DNA from: CAIWTU01 sp963815135
GTDB lineage: Bacteria; Desulfobacterota; Desulfuromonadia; Geobacterales; Geobacteraceae
Direction: 5' to 3'
Length of the DNA: 64,000 bases
NCBI GenBank assembly: GCA_963815135.1
Contig: CAWFFO010000002.1
Location: 1-64,000, forward strand
In this document: in pieces, positions 45,432-54,304 of the stretch
Layout of the letters: every line of letters starts with the position of its first letter
How positions within the stretch are numbered: the stretch's first letter is position 1
Position numbers and translations under genes: made by a program
The notes under the pieces: generated by a model
What the model was told of the DNA's origin: nothing
Databases searched by the model: none
Seen by the model: the letters and a program-made list of their open reading frames with translations, nothing else

Positions 45432-46761
45432 ATGGACTATATAGCCGATCTGCACGTCCACTCACCCTTTTCCAGGGCCACGAGCAGGAGCTGCGACCTT
45501 CCCGGCCTCTTCGCCTGGGCGCGTGTCAAGGGCATCCAGGTCATAGCTTCGGGAGACTTCACCCACCCCGGCTGGCTCGCGAACCTGAAAGAAACCCTGC
45601 TCCCTGCCGAGCCGGGCTTTTTCCGGCTGGTCGAAGAGAACATTCCGCCCCCTCTTCCGGGACTCACCACTTCCGCGGGCCAGGTCCGTTTCATACTTTC
45701 CGCAGAAATTTCCTGCATTTACAAGCGGCACGGTTCTGTGCGCAAAGTCCATAACCTGATCTATGTACCTGATTTCGCCTCCGCCGAACGTATTTCAGTT
45801 CGCCTGGCGGGTATCGGCAACATCGAATCGGACGGGAGGCCGATCCTCGGGCTCGACTCGCGCGACCTGCTGGAGATCGTACTGGAAGAGGCTCCGGCGG
45901 GCTTTCTGGTACCGGCCCACATCTGGACCCCCTGGTTCTCCCTGTTCGGATCGAGATCCGGTTTCGACGATATCGAGGAATGTTTCGGCGACCTGACCCC
46001 GTATATCTTCGCCCTGGAGACCGGCCTGTCTTCAGATCCGGACATGAACCGCATGATCTCTGCCCTCGATCGCTTCGCCCTGATCTCCAATTCGGACTGT
46101 CATTCCCCCTCCCGCCTCGGTCGGGAAGCGAACCTGTTTTCCACCGGCTTCGATTATTTCTCCCTGCGCGAGGCCATACACGGCAACAGTCGCAAGACCT
46201 TTCGTGGCACTGTTGAGTTTTTCCCCGAAGAGGGAAAATACCATCTGGACGGTCACCGTTCCTGCAAGGTCTGCCTGGAACCGGAAGATACCCGTAGAAG
46301 CGGGGGACGTTGCCCGGCCTGCGGCAGGCCCCTCACCGTCGGGGTGCTGCACCGCATCCTTGATCTGGCGGACCGGGAAGAACCGGTTTTCAGACCCGAC
46401 GCACCGCAAACCTTCAGCCTGGTGCCGTTACCGGAGGTGCTGGGCGAGATTATCGGGGTGGGCCCGGCGTCAAAGAAGGTTTTGCAGAACTACGCAGCAC
46501 TCATCGAACGCTTCGGATCGGAATTCAACCTGCTGCTCCACACCACCCCTGAAGATATTGCCGGGGCATCTCCCGTCCTGGCGGAGGCGGTTACCCGCAT
46601 CCGTGACGGCAGGGTCATTCGCCACAGTGGTTATGACGGGAGAATACGGAACCATTCGTCTCTTCGAGGAAGGTGAAATCGAGCAAATGGAAAAGCAATT
46701 CGGCCGCTTCACCGGGGAAAGTACGAACCGGAGCGGAATGAAGAAGCATGAAAAGCTTTAA
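45432..46761 (+). CDS. Endonuclease Q-like PHP-domain protein (one frameshift at the 3' end)
   Basis: From the ATG at 45432 (TAAGGAG upstream) the frame runs 414 residues to 46676 and the true C-terminus continues in the next frame to 46761. The PHP domain begins YIADLHVHSPFSRA and has SGDFTHPGW, SAEISCIYKRHG, VPAHIWTPW and SNSDCHSPSRLG as metal ligands. A zinc finger, CKVCL...RCPACGRP, lies near residue 280, followed by a helix-hairpin-helix-like stretch. This order is that of EndoQ, which cuts DNA 5' of deaminated bases. Near 46640 GACGGGAGAA should read GACGGAGAA, giving GEYGTIRLFEEGE. Some bacterial homologues are fused to UvrD helicases; this one stands alone. Confidence 0.82.
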
Positions 46762-47401
46762 TAATTCTGAAGAATGCATTTGGAAGCAGATAATATCAGA
46801 TTCTAACAGTAGGAATCTCAAATAATTATCCAGACAGGCAATATCGAGGGAGAGTCAAGGGACACCAATTACGCAGAATGGAAAAAGACCGGCATTTCTA
46901 CCGGCCTTTTAAAGAGTCCACCTCTTTTTGTTATTTGAATTTTAGAAGTGTCTCCGATGAATCTTTCTTTGCAGGTTCTATACGCGATTTTTTCAGCTGA
47001 ACTTCACTTACTTATCACGGGAGCGGAGACACTTTATCTTTTTCACCTTCCTTTGTTTCTATAATAATTCAACGGTCGTAAAAAAGCAAATATGCACCCT
47101 CCGCGAAACCGCTCTGCAAGCCGCTTTACATCCGGCTTCAAAATGCCCTCCAGCAAGGATTTACGGCTGACTTGAAATTTATTCCCGTCTTTCAGATCGG
47201 GGTATGGGCTGACAGGAGAGCATCCTTTCCTCTTCAGGCCCCTCCCTGTATAAACCGACCATCGCGAGACCATTACAAGTGAAAATCAAGCCCGGTCAGG
47301 CAAAGCGAAAATCGTAATTTAATGAAATGGTTGGGTTTTTGAATGATTTTCTGTATGATTACAGTGCCATAGATTGGCACTGATAACAAAGAGGATATCA
47401 A
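46762..47401. other. 640-nt intergenic region
   Basis: It holds the terminator at 46886-46916 and no recognised gene. A 76-residue minus-strand frame (47043-47273) has no clear start site or family and was not accepted. Confidence 0.45.
46886..46916 (+). terminator. Terminator downstream of the EndoQ-like gene
   Basis: AAGACCGG pairs with CCGGCCTT with one mismatch across an 8-nt loop; TTTT follows. Confidence 0.6.
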
Positions 47402-50145
47402 ATGACGCCTTACAACCAAATGACCAAAAACGAATTAATAGAGGAACTCATAAAAAAAGAAAGGCAACTTTCTACTGCATATGAAATGGTGTCCTTCTCT
47501 GGGGATGCTATTGTCGGCACATCAACAGATGGCACTATCTCCAGCTGGAATAAAGGAGCAGAAAAAATTTTCGATTACTCCTCCGGAGAGATTATCGGCA
47601 GGAATATCACAATACTGTCCCCAGCCGACCGCCATGATGAAGGCCAGCAGATTCTCGAAAAGATCGAGCGGAGAGAATGTGTCGAGCACTTCGAAACCGT
47701 GCGTATTACGAAAGGAGGCAGGCAAATCCATGTCTCCCTGAGTATATCTCCGATCATCGACATGACAGGCCTGGTTACAGGGACATCTGTTATTGCCCGG
47801 GATATCACCGAACGTAAACTGACCGAAGAGGCGCTGCGGTTCACTCAATTTACAATCGACCGGACTATCGACCAGGCTTTCTGGATGACTGAGGATGGAC
47901 ATTTCTTCTACGTCAATGATGCCGCCTGTCGTTCCTTGGGATATTCCCGCGACGAGCTTCTGCAGATGTCGGTGCCGGACATCGGCCCGACTTTCCCCCC
48001 GAAGTATTCGCCGGGCATTGGCGTGATTTGCAGGAGAACGGATCCGTCACCTTCGAGTCCTTTCATCGTGCGAAAGACGGTCGTGTGTATCCTGTTGAAA
48101 TACGTGCCAACTATATGGTTTTCGACGGCAGGGAATATAATTGTGCCTTCGCAACCGACATTACCAATCGCAAACTTATGGAAGAGGAATTGCTCCTCAC
48201 CAAATTCTGTATTGACAAGGCATCGATTACCATTTGCCTGACCGCGGCGGACGGGAAAATTCTGGACGCCAATGACCATATGTGCCGCAGTCTCGGTTAC
48301 TCACGCGGAGAACTTGTCTCCCTGAGCATTTTCGACATCGATTCCACCATCACCCGCGAGATATGGCCGGAACACAGAAAAAAGGTACGGGCAACAGGTT
48401 CCAGGACATTCGAAACCCTTCACCTGCGAAAAGACGGTACAAAGTTTCCCGTGGAAGTTACGGTAAACTATCTGACTTATGGCGACAAAGAAATGGGGAT
48501 TTCGTTTGCCAGGGACATCACCGAACGCAAACGGATGGAGGAGGAACTGCGCCTTGCCCATGATGAGTTGGAAAATCGGGTTGCGGAGCGGACGGAGCAG
48601 CTGGAAAAAACCGCGGCAGCTTTGAGTACAAGCGAAGAAAGATATGTACTGGCAGTTCACGGCGTAAATGATGGTATATGGGATTACGATTTCACCTCCG
48701 GAAAGGTATATTTTTCATCACGTTGGAAAAGTATACTCGGATATGAATATTTCGAGATTCAAAATGATCTGTCGGAATGGAAAAGCAGGGTTCACCCTGA
48801 AGACTGCCAAAGGGTATTTGATGCCGAAAGAGCCTATGAGGAAGGCCTGGAGTCTTCCTTCGAGATCGAATACCGGCTTCAGCACAAGGATGGCGACTAC
48901 CGGTGGGTTCTTACCCGTGGAGCCTGCCTGCGCGATTCACAAGGGCGGGCTCACCGGATTGCAGGTTCCATGACCGATATCACCGAACGCAAGAAGCTCG
49001 AACAGCAACTGCTGCAGTCGCAGAAGATGGAATCAGTAGGCATTCTTGCCGGAGGAGTGGCCCACGAGTTCAATAACCTTCTCACGGCAATTTTCGGCTA
49101 CGGGCAGATACTCCAGGAAAGAATTCCCGCGGAAGACGGGCTCTCACGGGAAAGTATCGATAATGTAATGAAAGCCTCTGATCGGGCAGCGGATCTTACC
49201 AGGGGCCTCCTTGCCTTCAGCAGGAAGCAGGTAATCAGCCCGAAACCTGTCCGCATCGACACCCTGATCGCTAACACTGTCAATATAATTCAAAGGGTCA
49301 TCGGGGAGGACATCATCTTCAGTGCCTGCTTTTCAAGTGAAAACCTGCTGGTCAAGGCTGACCCCGGACAGATCGAGCAGGTACTGATGAACCTTGCGAC
49401 CAATGCCCGTGATGCCATGCCCCTCGGAGGCCGTTTAACCATCACCACGCAAAGGGTCGTTGTTAAAAAAGGAACGGAAGCCCGGTTCGATCTTCCCGAA
49501 CCCGGCAAATTCGCACAGATTTCCGTGGCTGATACCGGTACGGGAATTGACGCCGGGTTGCTGGCAAATATTTTCGAACCGTTTTATACCACCAAGGAGG
49601 TCGGCAAGGGAACCGGACTCGGGTTGTCCATAGCACACGGTATCATCAAACAGCACGGCGGTTCAATCCTGGTCAGCAGTGTGCCCGGCAAGGGAACGGC
49701 ATTCAATATCTACCTGCCTTTGATTGAAGGTCAAGCCGCAGGGGAAGAAGCAAAAATATCGACTCCGCCGACAAATGGTGTCGAGACGCTGCTGATTGCC
49801 GAAGATGAAGAAATTGTCAGGATGTATATGAAAAGAATCCTTGAAAGAGCCGGCTACAAGGTTATAGTCGCCGACAACGGAATGGATGCGGTGGAACGGT
49901 TCAGACAACATGATGGCATTTCCCTGGTCTTGTCCGATGTGGTAATGCCCGGAAAAAACGGCAGGGAAATGCTGGCTGAAATCAGAACGATGAAACCCGG
50001 AATAAAAGTGATTTTCATCAGCGGTTATCCCGCTCACACGATGTCCGAAAAAGGCGTGTTTGATCAAGGCGAGGAATTTATAACGAAGCCTTTTCAAAAG
50101 TACGATCTATTGAAGAAGGTCCGTGAAGTTCTGGACAGCCAGTAA
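47402..50145 (+). CDS. Multi-PAS hybrid histidine kinase with receiver (one frameshift)
   Basis: A protein of about 914 residues read in two frames, with the change at a run of six C near 47996-48001. It has four PAS-type sensor units (the first ends IARDITERK, the second ATDITNRK, the third FARDITERK, the fourth SMTDITERK), a short coiled coil (ELENRVAERTEQLEKTAAAL), HisKA with AGGVAHEFNNLLTAI, HATPase (NLATNARDAMP, FYTTKEVGKGTGLGL) and REC (LVLSDVVMP, KPFQKYD). HEFNN replaces the usual HDFNN; the phospho-His is kept. No membrane helix is seen. The kinase half is nearly the same as that at 37368-39875, including the REC end. GAGGATATCAA precedes the ATG. Confidence 0.9.
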
Positions 50146-50350
50146 AATAACGGTCAAGTCCATTTTTATCTTTGATCCACATTGCGATAATGAGACAGGA
50201 CTCTTTCCCTGACAAACAATCACTTCATGTGGCAGGAAAATGACAGTCAATTTTGTTCCGGTATGATTCACATTGAAATCCACCTTTATATGGATGTTAT
50301 TTTCAAATTACTGAGACAGGGAAAAACATATACTTTCAGGAGGTATCGAC

Positions 50351-50927
50351 ATGAAAAGTGTGAAAGGAAGCAAAACCGAAGAGAATTTGCTGAAATCGTT
50401 CGCGGGTGAGAGCCAGGCGCGCAACCGCGACAGCTATTTTTCCTCCATTGCCCGCAAGTAAGGATTCGTACAGATTGCCGATATCTTCGAGGAGACCGCC
50501 GGCCAGGAAAAAGAACATGCCAAAAGATTTTTCAAATTTCTTGAAGGTGGCGAGTTTGAAATAACCGCCTGTTTCCCCGCAGGCAAAACCGGCACAACAG
50601 CGGAAAACCTGCTGGCTGCAGCCATGAGTGAACTCGAGGAGCACACCCACCTCTACCCGGAATTCGCCGCTGTCGCCAAAGATGAGGGCTTCGCCGAAAT
50701 CGCAGCAGCGTGGAACGCCATTTCGGTAGCCGAAAAGCAGCACGAAAAACGCTTCCGCGATCTTTTATCAAACCTTGAAAACGGACGTGTCTTTGAGCGA
50801 GACGACGAAATGGTGTGGCGCTGCCGTAACTGCGGCTATCTGTAACAAGACGAAAAGGGCTCCGGAATTGTGCCCGGCCTGTATCCATCCCAAAGCCCAC
50901 TTCGAGATTCTCGGGGAAAACTGGTAA
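50351..50927 (+). pseudogene. Rubrerythrin, interrupted by a stop codon and a frameshift
   Basis: The ATG at 50351 has AGGAGG and starts MKSVKGSKTEENLLKSFAGE. The di-iron four-helix part shows ESQARNRDSYF, EETAGQEKEHA, EEHTHLYPEFA and EKQHEKRF, with all expected Glu/His ligands. The rubredoxin part shows CRNCGY and, after a shift, CPACIHPKAHFEIL. Codon 37 (50461-50463) is TAA where GAA (Glu) is expected. Near 50839 TAACAAG stands for TACAAG, shifting the frame before the second CxxC pair. The protein would reduce hydrogen peroxide with rubredoxin-like electrons. As read it is not functional; a substitution and an indel error could also explain it. Confidence 0.88.
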
Positions 50928-51233
50928 GATAACTGTAAACTCCGCCTGAATCGCAGGTGTCCCCGAAAAAGTCTGAACCTGCCCCCTTTTATCATACCAA
51001 CCAATTGGTGCATGGACAGTCTGCCGGTAATTGTGTCGTAGTCGATAGTGCCGGGCAATGGGCAGCAGATCACCTGTCGGGTCTGATTGGCAGTGATGTG
51101 GCAGACCCTTCCAGAAGGAGAAGAGTGAAAGGCGGAATAATTGCGCTTGGATGCTGTCGGAAGGAGAGGATGGAAAATCAGGGCGACCTGTAGCCAGTTT
51201 GAGAAAAGGGCGGTGCGAATGCACCGTTTTTTT
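50928..51233 (+). ncRNA. Possible small structured RNA with terminator
   Basis: No protein gene is found in 50928-51468. A stem GGGTCTG (51079-51085)/CAGACCC (51102-51108) is followed by purine-rich sequence and by a clear intrinsic terminator, CGGTGC-GAAT-GCACCG with a T-run (51211-51233). The terminator lies almost 300 nt from the rubrerythrin gene, so a separate transcript is likely. I compared it by eye with c-di-GMP, glycine, TPP and cobalamin riboswitches and found no match. Confidence 0.3.
51211..51233 (+). terminator. Intrinsic terminator
   Basis: CGGTGC (51211-51216) and GCACCG (51221-51226) with a GAAT loop, then seven Ts. Confidence 0.85.
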
Positions 51234-51468
51234 GTTTTTCATTATATTTTGGCCACACCATCTGTGCCCGGGGTGCAGAAAATCATCCCAAACTGCCGAT
51301 CTGCTTTACAGTGTTATGGACTTTCCTGTCGGATAAATTTACAAAAATTGAGGTGCATATCAATACCTGAACGTAACTATTTGCAATTATTAAAATATTT
51401 AACAGGCAAATAACTTGCATAGACACAGGCAAGGTTGTACTATCTATTCTGGCAAGGAGGAGAAATTA

Positions 51469-52071
51469 ATGAAGAAAGTTATGTCACTACTGATCGTCGT
51501 GATGTCTCTTCTTGGATTTGCAGGCGCTTCGTCTGCAACGGTTTTAACCTTTGACGACATCGGCGAGGGTTTTATTATGAGCGGCTACGGAGGTCTGAAT
51601 TGGGATAATATGTGGACATTAAACAGTGAGACTTACGGACTCCCAAATAGCGGTTATGTAAAAGGTACTGTTTCAGGTCCCAATGTGGCTTATAACGCTT
51701 ACGCTGAGCAGGCCTTAGTGAGTGACAGTCTGTTCGATTTCAACGGAGCTTATTTTACCGCGGCGTGGAACAACGGGCTTTCAATCCACGTACAGGGTTA
51801 TGATGCAAATCTCTTGAAGTATGATACAACATTGACTGTAGATACCACAGGGCCGACTTATTTTAATCTCGGCTTTTTAGGCATTGACAAACTTGTGTTT
51901 AATTCTTTCGGAGGCGTTCCGGCTGGCCTTGGAGGCGATGGAGAGCATTTTGTCATGGACAATTTTACTTTTAATGAGAACGCGCCGGTTCCTGAGCCGT
52001 CCACCTTGCTTCTGCTCTGTGCCGGTCTGTTTGGTCTCGGTTTTTATGGAAGACGTCGCCTGAAAGCTTAG
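51469..52071 (+). CDS. PEP-CTERM sorting domain protein
   Basis: A 200-residue exported protein. The N-terminal signal peptide (VMSLLIVVMSLLGFAGASSA) is followed by a Gly/Asn/Asp-rich extracellular domain of unknown type. The C-terminus is VPEPSTLLLLCAGLFGLGFYGRRRLKA split as PEP motif, hydrophobic helix and basic tail, the exosortase-dependent PEP-CTERM anchor. The ATG at 51469 has AAGGAGG eight bases upstream. No exosortase gene is present in the window, so it must lie elsewhere. A terminator follows. Confidence 0.92.
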   Translation: MKKVMSLLIVVMSLLGFAGASSATVLTFDDIGEGFIMSGYGGLNWDNMWTLNSETYGLPNSGYVKGTVSGPNVAYNAYAEQALVSDSLFDFNGAYFTAAWNNGLSIHVQGYDANLLKYDTTLTVDTTGPTYFNLGFLGIDKLVFNSFGGVPAGLGGDGEHFVMDNFTFNENAPVPEPSTLLLLCAGLFGLGFYGRRRLKA

Positions 52072-52402
52072 AATTGCCGGTTAATTCGGCGGGTATGAAA
52101 GGCGGCACTGATGTGCCGCCTTTTTTTCATGCCAGCCTGGGTGCCCGTAACTGCAAATGATTCTGCCCAATCGGAGGTGTCGCAAAAGTTTACATCTAGT
52201 TGCTGGCTCCGGGCATTGATTTTATAGAGACAATGAAACAGTCCGTTACAAACGGATTTCTTGATGGAAGCTTAATAATGGCAATGTGCAATATTGACTT
52301 TTCCCATCAGTCGACCGCATTTCAGGGCAAGATATAAACAAACAGAAATCCGGTACACATTTATTTTAAATTCTCCATATGCAATGCTGAATGCCCGGTC
52401 AG
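52072..52402. other. 331-nt intergenic region between convergent genes
   Basis: Apart from the terminator at 52098-52128 nothing is recognised; it is AT-rich near 52330-52400. Confidence 0.4.
52098..52128 (+). terminator. Terminator of the PEP-CTERM gene
   Basis: AAAGGCGGCAC and GTGCCGCCTTT form a perfect stem around TGAT, followed by Ts. Confidence 0.88.
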
Positions 52403-53311
52403 CTATTTGTGCTTAATGAAGGTTCCTTTTTCGTATTCCTCGAAAGCAATGCGCAGCTCTTCCTGCGTGTTCATGACAATGGGGCCATACCAGGCAACCG
52501 GTTCGCCGATCGGTTTTCCCGATACCAAAAGGAAACGGACCGGTATCTCCTGTGTTGAAATGACAACTTCGTCGCCATCGCCGTACAGAATGAGGTCTTC
52601 GACAGTGCAGGCGCACTGCCGTTTGAAATCGAAATAATTTGCCCCGACAACTTCATGTGAATATGCGCTCCGCTCCGGATCGAAATAGCCTGATCCCTCG
52701 ATGACATAGGCAAAGGCAGTGTATCCCCTCTTGATCCGATGGGAAAAAATCTTACCCGCTGGTATGGCAACATCCAGGTATTCCGGATCGACAACGACAT
52801 CCCGCACCGGCCCCTTCACCCCGTCTACTTCACCGCAGATGATTTTCACTTTTATGTTTCCCTCCAGGTCGACTTCCGGAATCTGGCTGGACACGATACC
52901 CTGGTAGCGGGGTTCCATCATTTTATGGGAAGCAGGGAGATTCGCCCAGAGCTGGGTTCCCCACATGAGACCGTCATCCCTTCCCAATGGCATTTCCTGG
53001 TGAATGATGCCGCCGCCGGCGGTCATCCACTGCACATCACCCGATTCGATGACCCCTTTGTTTCCCATGCTGTCCCCGTGCTCGACCTTCCCTTGAAGGA
53101 CATAGGTAATGGTCTCGATCCCACGGTGAGGGTGCCATGGAAAGCCCTTCAGATAATCAGGCGGATAGTTGGAACGGAAATCGTCGAGAAGGAGAAAAGG
53201 ATCGAGTTGAGGCACCTGGTAATAGCCGAAAGCCCGCTTCAGGTGGACACCCGCTCCCTCGACGGTCGGCTTGCTTTTCCAGACTTTGCTGATTTTGCGT
53301 ATGGAATGCAT
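52403..53311 (-). CDS. Pirin family protein (cupin)
   Basis: 302 residues from the ATG at 53311, for which GGGGGTGAG serves as ribosome site; a second ATG at 53323 is possible. The bicupin fold shows FPWHPHRGIETITYVLQGKVEHGDS and GGGIIHQEMP, carrying the metal ligands His, His, His and Glu. The C-terminal cupin ends VAWYGPIVMNTQEEL. Bacterial pirins act as quercetinase-like dioxygenases or redox-sensitive regulators; which one cannot be decided. The gene converges on the PEP-CTERM gene and lies 133 nt downstream of nitroreductase on the same strand. Confidence 0.92.
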   Translation of the reverse strand: MHSIRKISKVWKSKPTVEGAGVHLKRAFGYYQVPQLDPFLLLDDFRSNYPPDYLKGFPWHPHRGIETITYVLQGKVEHGDSMGNKGVIESGDVQWMTAGGGIIHQEMPLGRDDGLMWGTQLWANLPASHKMMEPRYQGIVSSQIPEVDLEGNIKVKIICGEVDGVKGPVRDVVVDPEYLDVAIPAGKIFSHRIKRGYTAFAYVIEGSGYFDPERSAYSHEVVGANYFDFKRQCACTVEDLILYGDGDEVVISTQEIPVRFLLVSGKPIGEPVAWYGPIVMNTQEELRIAFEEYEKGTFIKHK

Positions 53312-53444
53312 ACTCACCCCCATGTTGTCGTTTTAATTCCTGATATACCAGCTCAATATTCCGGTTCTCTCCTGAGGCAGGTCCGTTCCGGTCTTATCAG
53401 ACATGCTCGCTGCTTTGGTTAAATGCATGATTTTCAAGGGATCA

Positions 53445-54032
53445 TCAGAAGTGAAAAGGACCCTCGCAGATTGTCCGTTCCAGTTTTCTGCGATCATTCG
53501 GCTCTTCACGCTCTTGCAGATGTTGCGGAAGGATTTCCTTGTTTCCCGGCTTTCCAATTGCAGCCATGGCCTCGACCCGGAACTCTTCCGGGACAGCCAA
53601 TGCCGTCCTTGCAAGCTCGTAATCGAATCCCTGCATGCCGTGGACAACATAGCCACTGAGGAATCCCTGGAGAGCAAGATTCTCCCATGCGGCGCCGGTA
53701 TCGAATGAATGGGTCACGGCTGGTTTACCGTTGTGATCAAATGTAGTCTTGGAGATAAAGAGCAGCAATACTGCCGCTTTTTGTGCCCAGACTTTATTAC
53801 CGTCCACGAGCAGGCCTAAAAAGAGCGGCCAGTGCTCACTTTTGCGGCGGGCATAAAGTATGCGGCACGGCTGGTTGTTAAAGGAGGAAGGAGCCCAGCG
53901 CGCTGCTTCGAAAAGCATCATCAGTTCGTCTTCAGCAATTTCCTCTCCGTTCATGGCGCGGGGAGACCATCGGTCGATGAACAGGGAATCAACCGGGTAG
54001 CCGGCTTTTCGAAAACTGCTCCCTTTAATCAT
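53445..54032 (-). CDS. Nitroreductase family protein
   Basis: 195 residues with the FMN-binding start DRWSPRAMNGEEIAEDELMMLFEAARWAPSSFNNQPCR in blocks, typical of nitroreductases (the RxSxR motif is RWSPR). The middle is DTGAAWENLALQGFLSG, and the end IGKPGNKEILPQHL. It reduces nitro compounds or quinones with NAD(P)H. The ATG at 54032 has GGATTATCAAC upstream. It precedes the pirin gene on the minus strand, so the two may be co-transcribed as a redox-stress pair. Confidence 0.9.
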   Translation of the reverse strand: MIKGSSFRKAGYPVDSLFIDRWSPRAMNGEEIAEDELMMLFEAARWAPSSFNNQPCRILYARRKSEHWPLFLGLLVDGNKVWAQKAAVLLLFISKTTFDHNGKPAVTHSFDTGAAWENLALQGFLSGYVVHGMQGFDYELARTALAVPEEFRVEAMAAIGKPGNKEILPQHLQEREEPNDRRKLERTICEGPFHF

Positions 54033-54304
54033 GTTGATAATCCTTTCAGATCCCCCGGCTATTCATCTCTGTCGAAGTTACCGACTTGGAATAAAAACTG
54101 CTTTGTTTCAGTCTCCATCAGGAAAGCGGGAATAAATTCAGAATAGTACTAATTTTACTGCAGAAAAGAAAAATTTCAGTTTAATATGAAAATTCCATAC
54201 ATCTCGCAGGGAAACCGAATAAATTATTGCTCAGATAATACTGGATTTTCCCGCATAAAATCCGATAAATTCTAAAGGTGTATTTCCAGTAAAAAGGTAT
54301 CTTT

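Noticed and set aside
47043..47273. 76-residue basic frame on the minus strand
   Set aside because: No recognisable family or ribosome site; a relic is possible, but a real gene cannot be supported.
51060..51235. Possible riboswitch (c-di-GMP, glycine, TPP or cobalamin class)
   Set aside because: Compared by eye with the conserved cores of each class and none is present. Only a terminator and one stem remain.
50532..51242. 236-residue minus-strand frame across rubrerythrin and the following gap
   Set aside because: It is antisense to the conserved rubrerythrin and shows no family motif; long frames arise by chance in this GC range.
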